From: Epiperipatus broadwayi
Taxonomy: Eukaryota > Onychophora > Udeonychophora > Euonychophora > Peripatidae
Reading direction: 5' to 3'
Assembly: GCA_028023455.1 (NCBI GenBank)
Contig: JAQFVV010006208.1
Span: 5,934,963 to 5,998,962, forward strand
DNA length: 64,000 nucleotides
Part shown: positions 21,837-33,830 of the stretch, piece by piece
Layout of the letters: each line of letters starts with the position of its first letter
Numbering within the stretch: position 1 is the stretch's first letter
Notes under the pieces: generated by a model
Seen by the model: only the letters and a program-made list of their open reading frames with translations
Database searches by the model: none
Told to the model about the DNA's origin: nothing
Translations under genes and position numbers: made by a program

Positions 21837-22521
21837 TTAATATATCTATAAGATTATTTTAGTTAAATATTCCTTAAAAATTACATTTAAAATTGGGGGT
21901 TTTTTTTTCTGAAGTGTATATGATAATGAGTCTATAAAATTTTCTGAATAAAGTAGTATCCCAGAAAAAAACTGACTTTTAATTAGATATAATTTTGTAA
22001 AGATTTAATACTAATATACGTCAATGAACTCACTTTAAATTTTATTCGTGTATACGTGCATGCGTATTTTCGTTTCTGCTTTTTATTTATTTATTTACGA
22101 ATCATTAGAAAAATTAATTTAATTGATTTATGATATTAGATTATTGTTTGCAAATGAATTTATCTAGTATTAGAAATCCATAAATTTCAAATTAATTTAA
22201 TGTAAATGAAAAAATTAATGCATATATATGACTTTGAGGATTAATAAAATATATATCCTGTGCTTTTGCTGATTTTAATAGTTAATAGTTTTTGGACTGA
22301 TTCTCAATGGTCGCTGAGTACTATATCAGCACCCTTTTATCTTTAATCAGACAGATAGTGCTTAAATGTCTCCCAAATAATATATCCATGACTGCCTGAA
22401 TAATTAGCCACATAATGTTTTTTTAACTAACATGTTCAAATTTATCCATTTTATCATATATTATTTATGCCATAAGATATCAAAAAACAAATTACCTCAT
22501 AAAAATAGAAATACTATAAGT

Positions 22522-23095
22522 ATTACATTTTGAATTACAAGTGTCGAATTAATTCAACCCACATCTTTGACACCATCCACTTTAGATAAATATAGTAATG
22601 ACTATTATAAATCGTTTACTAAACTAGGGATTGTCTCTAGCACAGATATAGACTTTAAAACTCAATTGAAGATTAATATATCTGATTTTTTAAAATTAAA
22701 CACACAATGTTATTTACATCTTTATAAATATATTAAATAACTTCAATATTACCACATATTCTTTTAAATTTATATAAATAAAGATACAATAAAAGATAAA
22801 TGACCCACAACATTTCTTTTAGAACCAGCACTCATCAGTTGGTCCAGGTCACTAGCTCTTATATATTTCTTTATTATATGAAAAATATTTATCTATATTA
22901 AATAATTACATTTTGAATTACAAGTGTCAAATTAACTCAACCCACATTTTTGACACCATCCACTTTAGATAAATATAGTAATGACTATTATTAATCATTT
23001 ACTAAACTATAGATTGTCTCTAGTACAGATATAAACTTTAAAACTCAATTAAAGATTATTATATCTGATTTTTTAAAATTAAACACACAAACACA
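22522..23095. repeat. Direct duplication of about 190 bp
   Basis: 22522-22712 and 22905-23095 match closely (ATTACATTTTGAATTACAAG, ACACCATCCACTTTAGATAA, TATATCTGATTTTTTAAAAT). The spacer contains an F3 fragment on the - strand. Confidence 0.85.
22795..22856 (-). ncRNA. Hammerhead ribozyme, F3 family, partly decayed
   Basis: On the - strand: GACC-TGG-ACCAA, CTGATGA, GTGCTG-GTT-CTAAAA (3' strand of stem II lost), GAAAT, GTTG, TGGGTCATTTATC. Confidence 0.55.
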
Positions 23096-23699
23096 TGAAG
23101 TTATAAGTATGCAGACTGTCTTCATTTTGGAGCTTATATTATTAAAAAAAAATTCAAATAACATCAGTTTGTCATAAGAAGTGATATTCCTATGGAACTT
23201 CGGAAAAACTTCTAATGTAATAATTTTTATCTCATAAAAGAAAACCGCATACAAAGATATTAAGAAGAAACATGAATCGCATAACTTCAAACTCGCATTA
23301 AATAAATCCGCATAAAACGAGACCCGGGTCACCAATAAAGAAAAAATACTGAATGAGCTGACTGCTTCCAATAATTACAAAGCAGAATGTGATTTAATTT
23401 ATGTATAGCTCATTGGGGATTTACATTAGCTTCCTCTTAAATTTCATCTACATTTGAGCTATCATTATTAATATTTATTATTATAGTAGATTTTTTATGT
23501 ATTTTAGCTACTAATGATATTATCATGAAACAGTTATGCATAATAATTTTACAATTTAATAAAAATTCAATATACTTTATTTATATACTGTAACCAGTTG
23601 GTTACATAGCTGCACTAGGAAAAAATAAATAATTAGATTGTTGGCAGCATGTTTCTCTGGTTTGAAAATAAAAAATTACTTTATTAATTGAGATAAATC

Positions 23700-23925
23700 A
23701 AGATACTGCCAAATCTCTAGCGCTCGTTCCAATACTTAACTGACAGCCAATCAGATGTCAAGAATAACTGTCTAAATGACATCCAAACACACACCAAATC
23801 TCTAGTGCTCGTTCTAATACTTAACTGACAGCCAATCAGATGTCAATAATAACTGTTTAAATATTCTTGACATCTGATTGGCTGTCAGTTAAGTATTGGA
23901 ATGAGCATAAAGATTTGGCAGTACC
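23700..23925. repeat. Compound repeat: two direct copies and one inverted copy
   Basis: CTGACAGCCAATCAGATGTC occurs near 23742 and 23827 in the same orientation and as its complement near 23868, each beside a TCTAG(C/T)GCTCGTTC(C/T)AATAC block. Two pieces can fold back on each other. Confidence 0.85.
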
Positions 23926-24154
23926 TCGATTTATTTTAATTTTCAACTATCGATGCTTCGCAAATTAAAATATTATTTATTAATTGGGGGAAATAATATT
24001 TACATTTTCTTAAACCTATTTTTTAAAGGGTCATTATTTAACTCAATATTTGTAAAATCCCCATATGATAATATGAAAATTCACAAACATTAAATATATT
24101 TAATTTTTTATTATTATTTCACCATTGCTTTGTAATTAATAATGTGCTAATGTG

Positions 24155-24460
24155 TTAAAGGTGAAACTATTCCATATAACAATTTTTTTGGGCTGAGCGC
24201 TTTCAGGGTTTCATAATCATAACGTTATAGATTGTCAATGTTATTACCAGTGACACCAACTCTATAAGCAGGAAAAAAGACACTTGCTTCACCATTTCCA
24301 GAAAATAGATTATATAAAGAAATAGTTTTGCATATATTTGCATATAATAACATTGACAATCTACAAGGCTATGATTATGGAGTAACGAAACTCTGAAAGC
24401 GCTCAGTCCATATAAATTGTTGTATGGAATAGTTTCACCTTTAATGCATTAGCGCATTAT
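24155..24460. repeat. Foldback repeat, F4 family
   Basis: The left arm AAAGGTGAAACTATTCCATA with GCTGAGCGCTTTCAGGGTTT and ATAGATTGTCAATGTTATTA returns inverted on the right (TAATAACATTGACAATCTA, AAACTCTGAAAGCGCTCAG, TATGGAATAGTTTCACCTTT). The F4 family marker is a TGATTATGG-like block next to GAAAGCGCT. Confidence 0.85.
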
Positions 24461-24469
24461 TAAATATAT

Positions 24470-27325
24470 TTAAGAGTATTTTTTTTAAAAATAAAAAAAA
24501 ATAAATACTATATCTTGGATTGAAGAGGAAACTATTCATTTATTTAACATTCTCAAAAGGCGCGTGCTCAATTAGCTTGAAAGGCTGATATTTGAATGTA
24601 ATATAAAACTTTGTAAATTTTATTTTTAATTAATTAGAATTGTTTTTTTATTTTTCTTTAATGAAAAAGAAAAATCAAATCAGTGCATTTAACTGATTAT
24701 CTTGTTGTTTTCTTTTTGCAAAAAGATTTGGTTTTTAATTAGAAAGGAATATCAATAATTTTATGTTGTTAATTTTAAGTTCTTGACTTGTTTTCAATAT
24801 CTATGGTTAAGAAGGAAATTGGTTGTCATGAAGATTATCATGTAAGAGACATATTATAATTGGCTTGTGGGCAAGATTGTTCTAGAAAATATATATATAT
24901 GGGGGTGTGAATAAATGATTATACCCAAGTTCTTTTACATATTTGTACTCAAAGGCTAATAGCTTGAGATGATAAGTCTCATAAGAAAACAAGTTTGGAA
25001 ACAGATATCCTAAAAAGCAAAGACAGTAATTTTATGAATTCTACTTCAGCACAGTCTATATAAGCATAAGAAATCTATACTATCAAACCACTAGATTAGC
25101 CTCTGATTATTGAACTTTGCCCATTAGGAGTATTAGAATACGCATGCCTCTCCAGCGGCCATATTTGCTTCTTTTATACTATCAAATCTATTGATAATAA
25201 TGGTGCCTCATAACTAAAATTTGTGGGGGTATTGGTTCAGAAAATTTTTAATCATTGTTTTAATATTGCATAAAACAAAACAAACATATAAAAAGAAAAT
25301 GTATATGTAAACTTGATAAAATCCTAAACAAATATTGGACCTGTTGTAATTGAATCTCTACTTTAGAAAGAAATCTGTAAATGAGCATGTAAACGAGCAC
25401 TGAATTAAACAGATTTACAATCTTCCTAAAAGGAAAGTAAATTATTTTTTACCCCAATATTATACAATCTTCCGATTGAGATAAACTCATTACTGAAAAT
25501 TTTGCTGCCTCTGCTAATTTAACGTTTTAAATAATGCTGCGATATCATGCAAAAATGTAGCACAAAGAAACAACCGCTTTCATTTCTATTCTGTAGGACA
25601 TCAAAAAATTCAGTCCACCCCAATGATTTCTAATTATTTGGATTAGAATAAATGGGGTCATCATTGTATGGTAAATATGTGGAGGGGGTGTGTAAATAAA
25701 ATTTTAGGTCTCCATTTGTCCCAAGATGCTGTGCAGACATTATTTTACGAGATCATAAAGTTGGTATAATTATCACAAGATGAATATGGTTTTTATAGGT
25801 ACCTTTTAAAATAGTTATAGTTCAAGCTTGATCCATTTATTTAAAAACGAAATTCATTTTTCTTGCATTACTTTGCTGCTTAAGGATTATATAAGGTAGA
25901 TGCTTAAGGATTATATAAGGTAGAAGTATAAAGAAAGAATTAAAGAGAAAAAAAACTCATTAAGTCAGTATATTGAATGTTACTGAAAATAGTGAGTCTA
26001 CACTGTTTGAGTGACAGTGCTCTCTCGTGTGCAGCTTCTTAGCTCGGACATCTGCAAATGCGCACATCAATCAAACACCACATTGTTGGAACTGTGAAGC
26101 GCACTCTATACATGGATTTTTGTAATTTTTTCATAAACTAGGGGATGGCTATTAATATTAAGCTTAAGGATTATATAATGTCCTATTAAAAAGAAAGAAT
26201 TAAAGAAAAAAGACATTATGAATGTTATAGGAGGTTACAGTTCCACAATGCCTATATACAAGCCACCACAGATTGATAATGCAAATCAAGTGATAAGAGA
26301 GGTGCTGAGAAATATTGATCAGTAATATAATCGACTGCGTAATATCTAAAAATGATCAATTAGCTTAACTACTTCACATTTAAGAAAAAGCAGTTTTTAA
26401 AAAAAAAATAATGATTTATCTGACCATAATGCATGTCGTCAATTATTTATTGCCCAATTTACAACAATGTTCCTCTATTATAGTATTAACATTAGAATCA
26501 GCAGCTTTTGAATGACTGCCAGCTATAAATGTTATGTCTGCATAGATTATTTTCATAGATACTAGAAGTATTCCAATATCTACTGACTTGCGATTGTTAA
26601 TTTTAAAATAAATGGAAGTCCAGCAGCTTTGGATATCAGATTCCAGATAATCATCACTGATATTATATGAATCTTTTTAAACTTATAGTTAGTTGATATT
26701 TTTTCCACAAGGTACTGAAATCATATTAACCTTCTATCAAATACTCATTCTTAAAGTTCTATCTTGAAAAGAAAAGGATATTTCCATCTTAATGCTGCTA
26801 GTAAAATATAACTGTAATGATAAGTATATAGAGGTTATACAACTTGTTTAAATTATCTTAATTATTCATTACAATAATTAAATTAAAAGTGAATCGGACA
26901 AAAGAGAAAAGCTCCAATACTTTTTAATTTAGTAATACCAACAATTTCAGTTAAAATATTATTGAAGAAGTAATTATGTATATTAACTTCTCTGCCCCAA
27001 AGCAAATAGGGTTAATTACACGGCAATTAAAGATATGGCATAGAAAAGTTGATAGAATGTGATCGTACAAATCATTGCTAACCTTTTTTCTCAAATACTA
27101 AACATAATTTAATATATGTGATTGCCAAAAGCAAAAAAAAAAAAAGCCTATTGTCCATATTGCGTTCTCCCAATTATAAAACTTGATGGTGTTATTGTTA
27201 TAACTTGGTTATATCAAGATTTGGATACTTTGCATTGGATATATTAACCACTGCAATCTATTAAAATTTACATTTGAAGAAGGGGGGGGTAAGATTAATA
27301 TCACACTGCAAATCTTGTTTTCAGG
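24470..27325. other. Long intron 3 stretch with little recognisable content
   Basis: There is a tandem duplication of GCTTAAGGATTATATAAGGTAGA (25879-25922) with a third partial copy at 26163, and a short AT run at 24890. Otherwise I see no ORF, RNA or repeat with a partner in the window. Confidence 0.5.
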
Positions 27326-27329
27326 TAAT

Positions 27330-27735
27330 CATCATCATCAATAACCATTATCAATCCACTGCACGATGAAAGTCTCTCCAAGTTCAATCCATCTTCAATC
27401 ATTAACCTCTCTTCTCCACAACACCCCTGCACACTTTCTTATTTTATCCATTCATCTCACATGTGGTCTCTTTCTGGGTCTTTTACAACTCTTGGAATCC
27501 GGTTTAAGATTTCAATTGTTCATCTATTATCATCTCTTCTAGCAATATGTCCAGCCCAACTCCGTTTCAGTCTTTTAATTTTTTCAGTGAATTTACTAAC
27601 ATCTGTTTGTTCTCTTACCCATATATTGCATTTTCGATCTGTTCTTATTACTCCTAACATGCATCTCTCCATACTTCTTTGAGTGGTCTGAAGTCTCTGT
27701 ATTGCTCTTGTATTAAGTGTCCAAGTCTCAGATCC
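27330..27735 (-). pseudogene. RTE-type LINE fragment, C-terminal end
   Basis: On the - strand, frames give SVLINYGSETWTLN-like residues, then LKRSWAGHIARRDDNRWT, the conserved W-A-G-H-x-A-R region of RTE LINEs, ending in ATC repeats (ATGATGATGATTACC), the usual 3' end of RTE elements. The 73-residue + strand frame is its shadow. Confidence 0.8.
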
Positions 27736-27739
27736 GTAA

Positions 27740-29302
27740 TTAAGAATATACTGTAATATAGGTAATGCTCTAATTTATGTAGTTAGGTGCTGTAAAATAT
27801 TAGGTTTTAGGATTATGAAGATGATGTCATTACATATTTTCTATGGCCTCCACAATATTTAAATACTATTGAAATTGGGGTCCCAGTTTAATACAATGGA
27901 TCATATCTTCCACAACGTTTCTCTTTTTTTCTTCTTAAGGAATTACTTCATATTTTTATGATTCACATGTTACAATGCCATGTAGAAAATGAGCTGTTAC
28001 TGATGCAAATGGTGATTATAGATCTTAAGATTAGCACTGTTTTGGGTGATTTAACACAGTGATAGATTTAAAAGCTAAAAATTTCTTGATCAAATCTGAC
28101 AACGACAACTAAATGTCACATAAACTTCTGTTCAACAAATCCTGTTATGTCAATCATATTAATAACGTTTCAATTCACATATTTGATAGTTTATGGTCGT
28201 TTTTTCCAGCATTCTTTGAGGGTTTTTTTTTTTTTTTGACAAAACTATCATTTGCTACCAAAAGTCATCTTGTAATAAATACATTTATAGCTATAGTTAA
28301 GAAATGTAACCATCAATAGCCAATTGTATCATGAAATATGTTTGCAATCCTTTGCCATTGATACCTACTATGATCTGTATTCAAATCTGAGTCAGATAAA
28401 CTTGAAAGTTTTTTTCCTAATTTTCATCACAGCTTACAGGTAACTGGCCTATTGTTAACTCAGCTAAGTATTCAATATTGTTCTCGCCTAGATGACAAAA
28501 CAAAGCGACTCAATTTCTCACCACTCAGTAAATGGAAAACTTGATGAGCAAGGCCTTTCATTTCCTATGTCTCCAGAAGTCTTTGCTGAACCATTTAATT
28601 AAGAGTCATAAAGTAAATACATTAATAAACCAATCTATATGCGATTGCGTGCACACACGTATATGCGCACATCCAATATTTCTAATATCTGTAATTATAT
28701 TTATTGTTATATGCATGGGCCAAAAATTTATAATATAGTTTATAGAAGAAAAAAAAGTCCATTTTTCTCCTTTTAAAGCTGTTACTGATACATAATCTGA
28801 AGAAAAGATTATATCAACATTCTTTCAGCCGTCTCAGATCTTACGACGAACATAAAATATACTATACTTGAAAACAGCTGGTGAAGATAAGCTGCTATGA
28901 AACCATGTGGCATTGAACAGTCTAAGAATGTACCGTTAGTTATTTATAGATCAAGAGAAATTTTTAAGTTTTCTGAAAGCTTTGACCAAAATATACTTTG
29001 GAGTTACAAAATCTGTTTTAAAAGAATAATTTTATCAGAAAAAGGTCATTTTCTTATTATAATTCGTAGTAGGTGTGGCTAAAACCTGTTACTTTTCAAT
29101 GACTTTATCTTAGAGATCGTGCAATCAAAATCTCAAGATTTCATTCTTATAATAGAAATTATTGTGTGTGTGTGTGATAAGGGGGGAGGGGCACAGATAA
29201 ACGTATTAATGATATCATCAAAAAAGTCATAACTTATTATTTAATATAGGAAATTGAAAATCATGACTTCAAAATTAATGGTCTCTTTATTAAATTCTTT
29301 AG
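27740..29302. other. Intron 3, 3' part: nothing recognised
   Basis: AT-rich. Short frames of 61-68 codons here have no domain. A GT run lies at 29163-29176 and a short G-rich run at 29181. Confidence 0.45.
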
Positions 29303-29308
29303 AAGCAG
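29300..29308 (+). promoter_or_regulatory. Triple tandem splice acceptor TAG-AAG-CAG
   Basis: Three AG acceptors lie three bases apart at the 5' edge of exon D. All keep the frame. They would give E-A-E, A-E or E before the two lysines of the linker leading into the Ig domain. Confidence 0.6.
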
Positions 29309-29605
29309 AGAAAAAACTGGGTTTGAAATCACCTACCATAGAAAGTGGTCCAGACAGTATAGCCGCTGTCAAAGGAAAACCCGTGACCATGAAGATTTGC
29401 TTTACCGGATTACCTGATCCCGTTGTAATGTGGTATAAAGATAGTAAAGAGCTCAAAGGAAGTTTTAAGATGCCTATAAAAACATATAAAGGAACATCTG
29501 AACTGACTTTAAACTCCGCCAAACCGGAAGATGCTGGAAGATATATAGCTATTGTGGATAATAGCCATGGATCTTGTAAACGCAGCATTTCTTTATCTGT
29601 TGAAG
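29303..29605 (+). CDS. MYLK-like: MLCK-like gene, exon D: Ig I-set domain directly before Fn3
   Basis: This is a symmetric phase 1-1 exon with donor GAAG|GTATTT. It encodes EAEKKLGLKSPTIES, then an I-set domain with the B-strand cysteine (TMKICFTG), VVMWYKD with the core tryptophan, TSELTL, and the F strand EDAGRYIAIVDNSHGS, ending in SLSVE. The second cysteine is absent (Y-I-A in place of Y-x-C). From memory, the vertebrate MYLK Ig domain just before Fn3 also lacks it, which would fit orthology. The start is ambiguous among three tandem acceptors, TAG, AAG and CAG at 29300-29308, all in frame; the first is used here. The ATG at 29254 is intronic. Confidence 0.87.
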
Positions 29606-30013
29606 GTATTTTTTTTTTCATTACTATAATTATTTATAAACTAATATAAAAAAATTGCTCGTGCTTTCATTCTAGAATTATATTTATTTCTAAACCTCCT
29701 ACGCCTGAGGATAGTATTATGAATCATTCGAATAAAATGAAAAAAATATAAATTACATTAAAATTATTTATGTTTTTCTCCTAATTTTTTAACATAAAAT
29801 TTCTAAATGAGATTAAGCGAAATGGATATGCATTACTTTTTAAAATTGTTTAAATACCTTAGTAGTGATTGAATTAAGTTTTTAAAAAAGAAATTCACAA
29901 GACCATGCTGTATTAAGTTATATACATTTTATACAGAAAGTTTTATTGAATGTATGCTTTAATACAAATATTTGTCTGTTTATATATTCACTATATTTAT
30001 GAAAAATTAAGTT

Positions 30014-30236
30014 AGGATATTTGTATATGCTTTAGATAATAAATATTCTGTGATAGCATGGTATACCACATTCATGGTTAACAATACAAATTCATTCAAA
30101 GGGTTGATAATCACACACACCCCCATAGGATATTTGTATATGCTTTAGATAATAAATATTCTATGATAGCATGGTGCACCACATTCATGGGTATGTTACA
30201 AATTCATTCAAAGGGTTGATAATCCCCCCCCCCGCC
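30014..30236. repeat. Tandem duplication, period 113 bp
   Basis: AGGATATTTGTATATGCTTT starts both units (30014 and 30127). Each ends in TTCATTCAAAGGGTTGATAA followed by a C-rich run, which is expanded to poly-C in the second unit. Confidence 0.9.
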
Positions 30237-30677
30237 GTCTTCTTGCCTTGTTTTAACTTGAAATCCATTACCTTAAAATTATTAATAATGTGAATGTATG
30301 TTTATTAGCAAACATAAATTGTTCTATCTTAATTTTTTTTTTTGAACAGTCAGTTAAAACTTTGAATTTTTTAATAATTTATTTTAATAAGTCGAGTTAT
30401 TTGATTGGATGATATTTTTTTTTGGACGCATTAGAATATCTATGCTCATCAAACTTATTATCCATGTTTGCTACAGATGGCAGAAATATATTTGCTGATT
30501 TAATTATCGTATGGCCATTATTGCTTTTTGGATTCAAAGCCCAGAATGCAACTGAAAAATTAACCCATTTAATGAAAACAATTTATTACTATGTCCACTG
30601 AATCCTGTGAGTTAGCTAACATAAAAAGACAGTTTTAAAGAAAAATTTTAAGATTAATCAGAAACTTCGCTGGTAGT

Positions 30678-30940
30678 AAACAGGCAAAATCTCCTCATAT
30701 AGTAATGCCACCTTGTGCTAACCAGAGTAATCAATGGATGCCAGAAGGCTTGTGCATAAAATCCCTATCTAGTGCCTACTCATCCAATATCCCCAGACTA
30801 GTTTCTGCCTTGTGGCCTTCATCAGTGAGTAGGCACTAGATAGGGATTTTATGCACAAGCCTTCTGGCATTCATTGATTACTCTGGTTAGCACAAGGTGG
30901 CACTACTATATGGAGAGTTTTGCCTGTTTACTAACAGTTA
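30678..30940. mobile_element. F1 palindromic element (two head-to-head arms)
   Basis: Ends in the F1 termini (AAACAGGCAAAATCTCC at left, GGAGAGTTTTGCCTGTTT at right). The arms share TGGATGCCAGAAGGCTTGTG and CTAGTGCCTACTCA with almost no differences. The hammerhead of the left arm is kept (- strand); the right arm lost its hammerhead where the two arms join. Confidence 0.92.
30782..30829 (-). ncRNA. Hammerhead ribozyme, F1 family, outer stem lost
   Basis: On the - strand: CTCA, CTGATGA, AGGC-CACAA-GGCA, GAAAC, TA, GTC, TGGGGA, TA, TTGGAT. The upstream ATCCAA and two bases of inner stem I were lost at the palindrome centre, leaving four pairs of stem I. Confidence 0.65.
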
Positions 30941-31495
30941 TGTGTTAGCATGAGATGGTGATCACGTGATGTTTAGTGGTTTAAACTTCGCTGGTGTTAC
31001 ATGTGTGCTAGTTTTTGGGTCATATCAACCGCAACAAAAAGTTATTGTGAGGAAATAAAGCTAATCATTCTGATCATAATTAATGTTTTCAGCAGCACAT
31101 TGGAACCTTATAATAAAGGTATTGGTAAAAGAAATGTATTGGTGAATTATTCTTAGTCAAGAAAAATCGCTAAACCAGAAAGGCTTGTGTACCAAGGATG
31201 TCAAATTAATTGTAATGCACCTGTACTTTTCAAATAATTGAACTCTCTCTATATATTTGTAGAATCTTTTTAAAATAACAACAATAATTACAAAATACGA
31301 AAGGGTCGCTGGCCACACCTTCCAAACAGTTTCAGCTGAGATAGTGTGCACAGAGCACAATGACATGAAATGAAAAGTGAATGAGTCTTGTTTTATCACA
31401 GATGATCCCAAAGCAATCAACCAAAGAGACGCTTGCTTTACTATCTCTAAAAAGTGGGTCATTTAAACATTATTGAATAAATTTGCATACATTAC
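30941..31495. other. F1-adjacent sequence, then unrecognised intron 4 sequence
   Basis: 30941-30990 contains the block GGTGATCACGTGATGTTTAG, which also follows F1 at 39060, 50750, 59700 and 61030, so it belongs to the full-length F1 repeat. The rest is unrecognised; the 101-residue - strand frame at 31157-31462 shows no domain. Confidence 0.45.
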
Positions 31496-31499
31496 TGTG

Positions 31500-31625
31500 G
31501 CATTCACTAACTACTAATGTAAAGAGCTATGAATATGGGAACATAGAATTCCTGAAAGCGCTTAGCTTATCAATTGTTATGTATAGCTTCATTAATTGTG
31601 TATAAAACCCAAGCTTAGTTTTATA
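31500..31625. repeat. F4 family fragment
   Basis: GCTATGAATATGGGAACATA followed by TGAAAGCGCTTAGC and TTGTGTATAAA matches the F4 arms at 38385 and 40075. Confidence 0.6.
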
Positions 31626-32290
31626 AAATACTATTTACATTTATAATAATTATTTTTATTGTTATAGCATCTAACATTCTAGATTATATTTATAGTTATA
31701 TACAATTGCATAGATTTCATGTATCATGGAACTGATGTGTTTGTTCTGGATTTAAGTGTCTTGAAATGAAAAGTCTAACTTCCTCTCCATCTCATTTTCA
31801 TAAATCTGAAATTGATCAAATAATTCTTAGCATGGCAACATAACCTATTCTATACATGAAACCAACTTTTCACTTCCCGAAAATTTTATTAATTTACTTA
31901 TTAATATTTAAATTGTTAGTTGGTCAAAAAATCAAATTTATTTGATATTATTTTAATAAAAAGAATGCTGGATTAGGATTATTTTTAGAAAATATTGCCA
32001 AAAGGTGAGAGAAATGACTGCTTTATTCGTGAAAGTTTCAACAGGGCACTTTCTTTTTTAAATGTATTTGTTTAACATACAGCAAGCAATAGATAGGGCT
32101 GAATGTAATGACGAAGAAATTTTATAACATAGTTGGAATATGGCAAACTCTTAACATCAACAATTGAATTGACTGGTAATTGTACTCTATTGCTTAAACA
32201 CTTCAATCTACATTCAACTGAAAAACTTAAGGTATTCATTATCAGTGCATGATTTGCCGCAGACTTGGAGAACTAATTTTTTTTTTTTTT

Positions 32291-32375
32291 AATATGTCAA
32301 AGCGTTGACCGAGAAGTGAAACCAGGCCAGCTTCTTGGAAGGCAGCTACGCTTATGCATTCCTAGTGGTAGGAAA
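32291..32375 (-). mobile_element. tRNA-Gly-like SINE, type B, - strand
   Basis: The reverse complement begins CACTAGGAATGCATAAGCG, has TAGCTGCCTTCCAAGAAGCT, GGTTTCACTTCTCGG and TCAACGC, then a tail that appears on the + strand as a poly-T run at 32278-32290. Confidence 0.8.
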
Positions 32376-32873
32376 TAAAAAAACTATTTTTTATTTAGTA
32401 TTCAACTTTTTTAAAAAAAAAAATTGTCTATTTAAAATGTATTTGATATTAATGAATAATCTAAAAAAAATATTTAGCGATTAATTAAACTGCAGTTACT
32501 AAGTATCATACACTTTCGGAATAAATTTCATTGTTTTGTGACTAAATTCCAAGATATAATAATTTGCCAGTCTAGGATTTTATCAATTTGCTGCTGTACC
32601 TCTGTTTGATATTGGTAAGGAATTGGATGCATTTTTTGTTGGAAAGGTTCATTGTTCTCAGCTTAATCTGATGAGTATATCTCTCTATTATACCTGGGAT
32701 TTTTGAAAATATTAATTGGTATAATTTTTCATCTAAACTAATAATGCGTGCATGTCTTTATTGTTTTAATATTTTTATTAATAGTTTGTTTAGCTTTCAC
32801 AAAACTAAACCATATCATCATTGATAAAGATAACATAATTTTCTTCTTTTTCTTACGTATTGATTTTTATATT

Positions 32874-33566
32874 TACATATCATACCATTTCCAACCTTCT
32901 TAAACACTTCAACAATATTATTATTTATATCAAAACTTTATTCCTACGGTTTCGACTGTCCTGCAGTCATCATCAGAACGACAATATCCAAATACATAGT
33001 TATACAGTTAATAAATTTTATACACATACTTATATACATAATTAAAACATACATCTTAATCTTTCCATTTAAGGAATAGAATTGTAAAGAGGTGAGTAAT
33101 TTTGTATTGTAAAAAGGTAATTTGTAATGTAAAAAAAGTTAATGGTTGATTATAAAATATATAATAGAAATAATAAAAGGTTAGAAGTTGATTAAAAATA
33201 TAAGTAAAAAGATAATATAGTAAGTAAATAATAGAATAAAAAGTTAAGGTTTTTTTAAATTAAAAAAAAGTTAAAATTATAAATAGTTTTTAAAATAATT
33301 TAATAATAATATAAAATAAATGTGGATAAAATTAATTAAGAATAGAGTAATAAAATGGAAAATGATTATAATGGTCAGGTTAAGATGTATGTTTTAATTG
33401 TGTATCTAATTATGTGCATAAAATTTATTAATTGTATAATTATATATTTGGATGTTGTAGTTCTGATGATGACTGCAGGACAGTCGAAACTGTAGGAATA
33501 AAGTTTTGATAAAAATAATAGTATTGTTGAAGTGTTTAAGCAAGTTGAAAATGATATGATATGCAT
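32874..33566. mobile_element. Inverted-repeat element with hammerhead-core-like motif in both arms (second type)
   Basis: The left arm (32874-33070) and right arm (33370-33566) are inverted copies: AACACTTCAACAATA, AAAACTTTATTCCTAC, GACTGTCCTGCAGTCATCAT and ACATACATCTTAA have complements on the right. The right arm reads CTGATGA-t-GACTG-CAGGA-CAGTC-GAAAC (33464-33490), then AATAAAG. The two 61- and 63-residue frames are arm shadows. The middle is AT-rich, without ORF. Confidence 0.85.
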
Positions 33567-33649
33567 TGATAAAATTGTTTATTTTAAGTATTATTTTTTA
33601 TTTATGTGACAAGTTATACTCATATTTTCTTTTCCTTTTTTTGAAAATT

Positions 33650-33830
33650 TATTTATGAAACTTATTTTGACATGAAAAATAAGAGTAGTGTTTGGTTATG
33701 TGTACTGTGGCCACCAGGTGATGATTTCAGCATTTTTCATAGAAATTTATCACTTGCAGGCTTCTTGGTGGTTCTGAAGCATCACCAGGTGGACCCAGTA
33801 CATGTACCCAAACACTACCAAAATAAGTAT
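33650..33830. repeat. Short foldback
   Basis: TAGTGTTTGGTTATGTGTAC and CACCAGGTGATG are answered inverted near 33785-33825 (CATCACCAGGTGGAC, GTACATGTACCCAAACACTA). Confidence 0.8.

Noticed and set aside
29241-29621. 126-residue open frame on the - strand
   Set aside because: Antisense shadow of the Ig exon at 29303-29605.
33464-33490. Fully functional hammerhead in the right arm of the 33-kb element
   Set aside because: CTGATGA, a 5-bp stem II and GAAAC are there, but an extra base precedes stem II and I find no stem I partner or cleavage triplet at a suitable place; kept only as a motif of interest.
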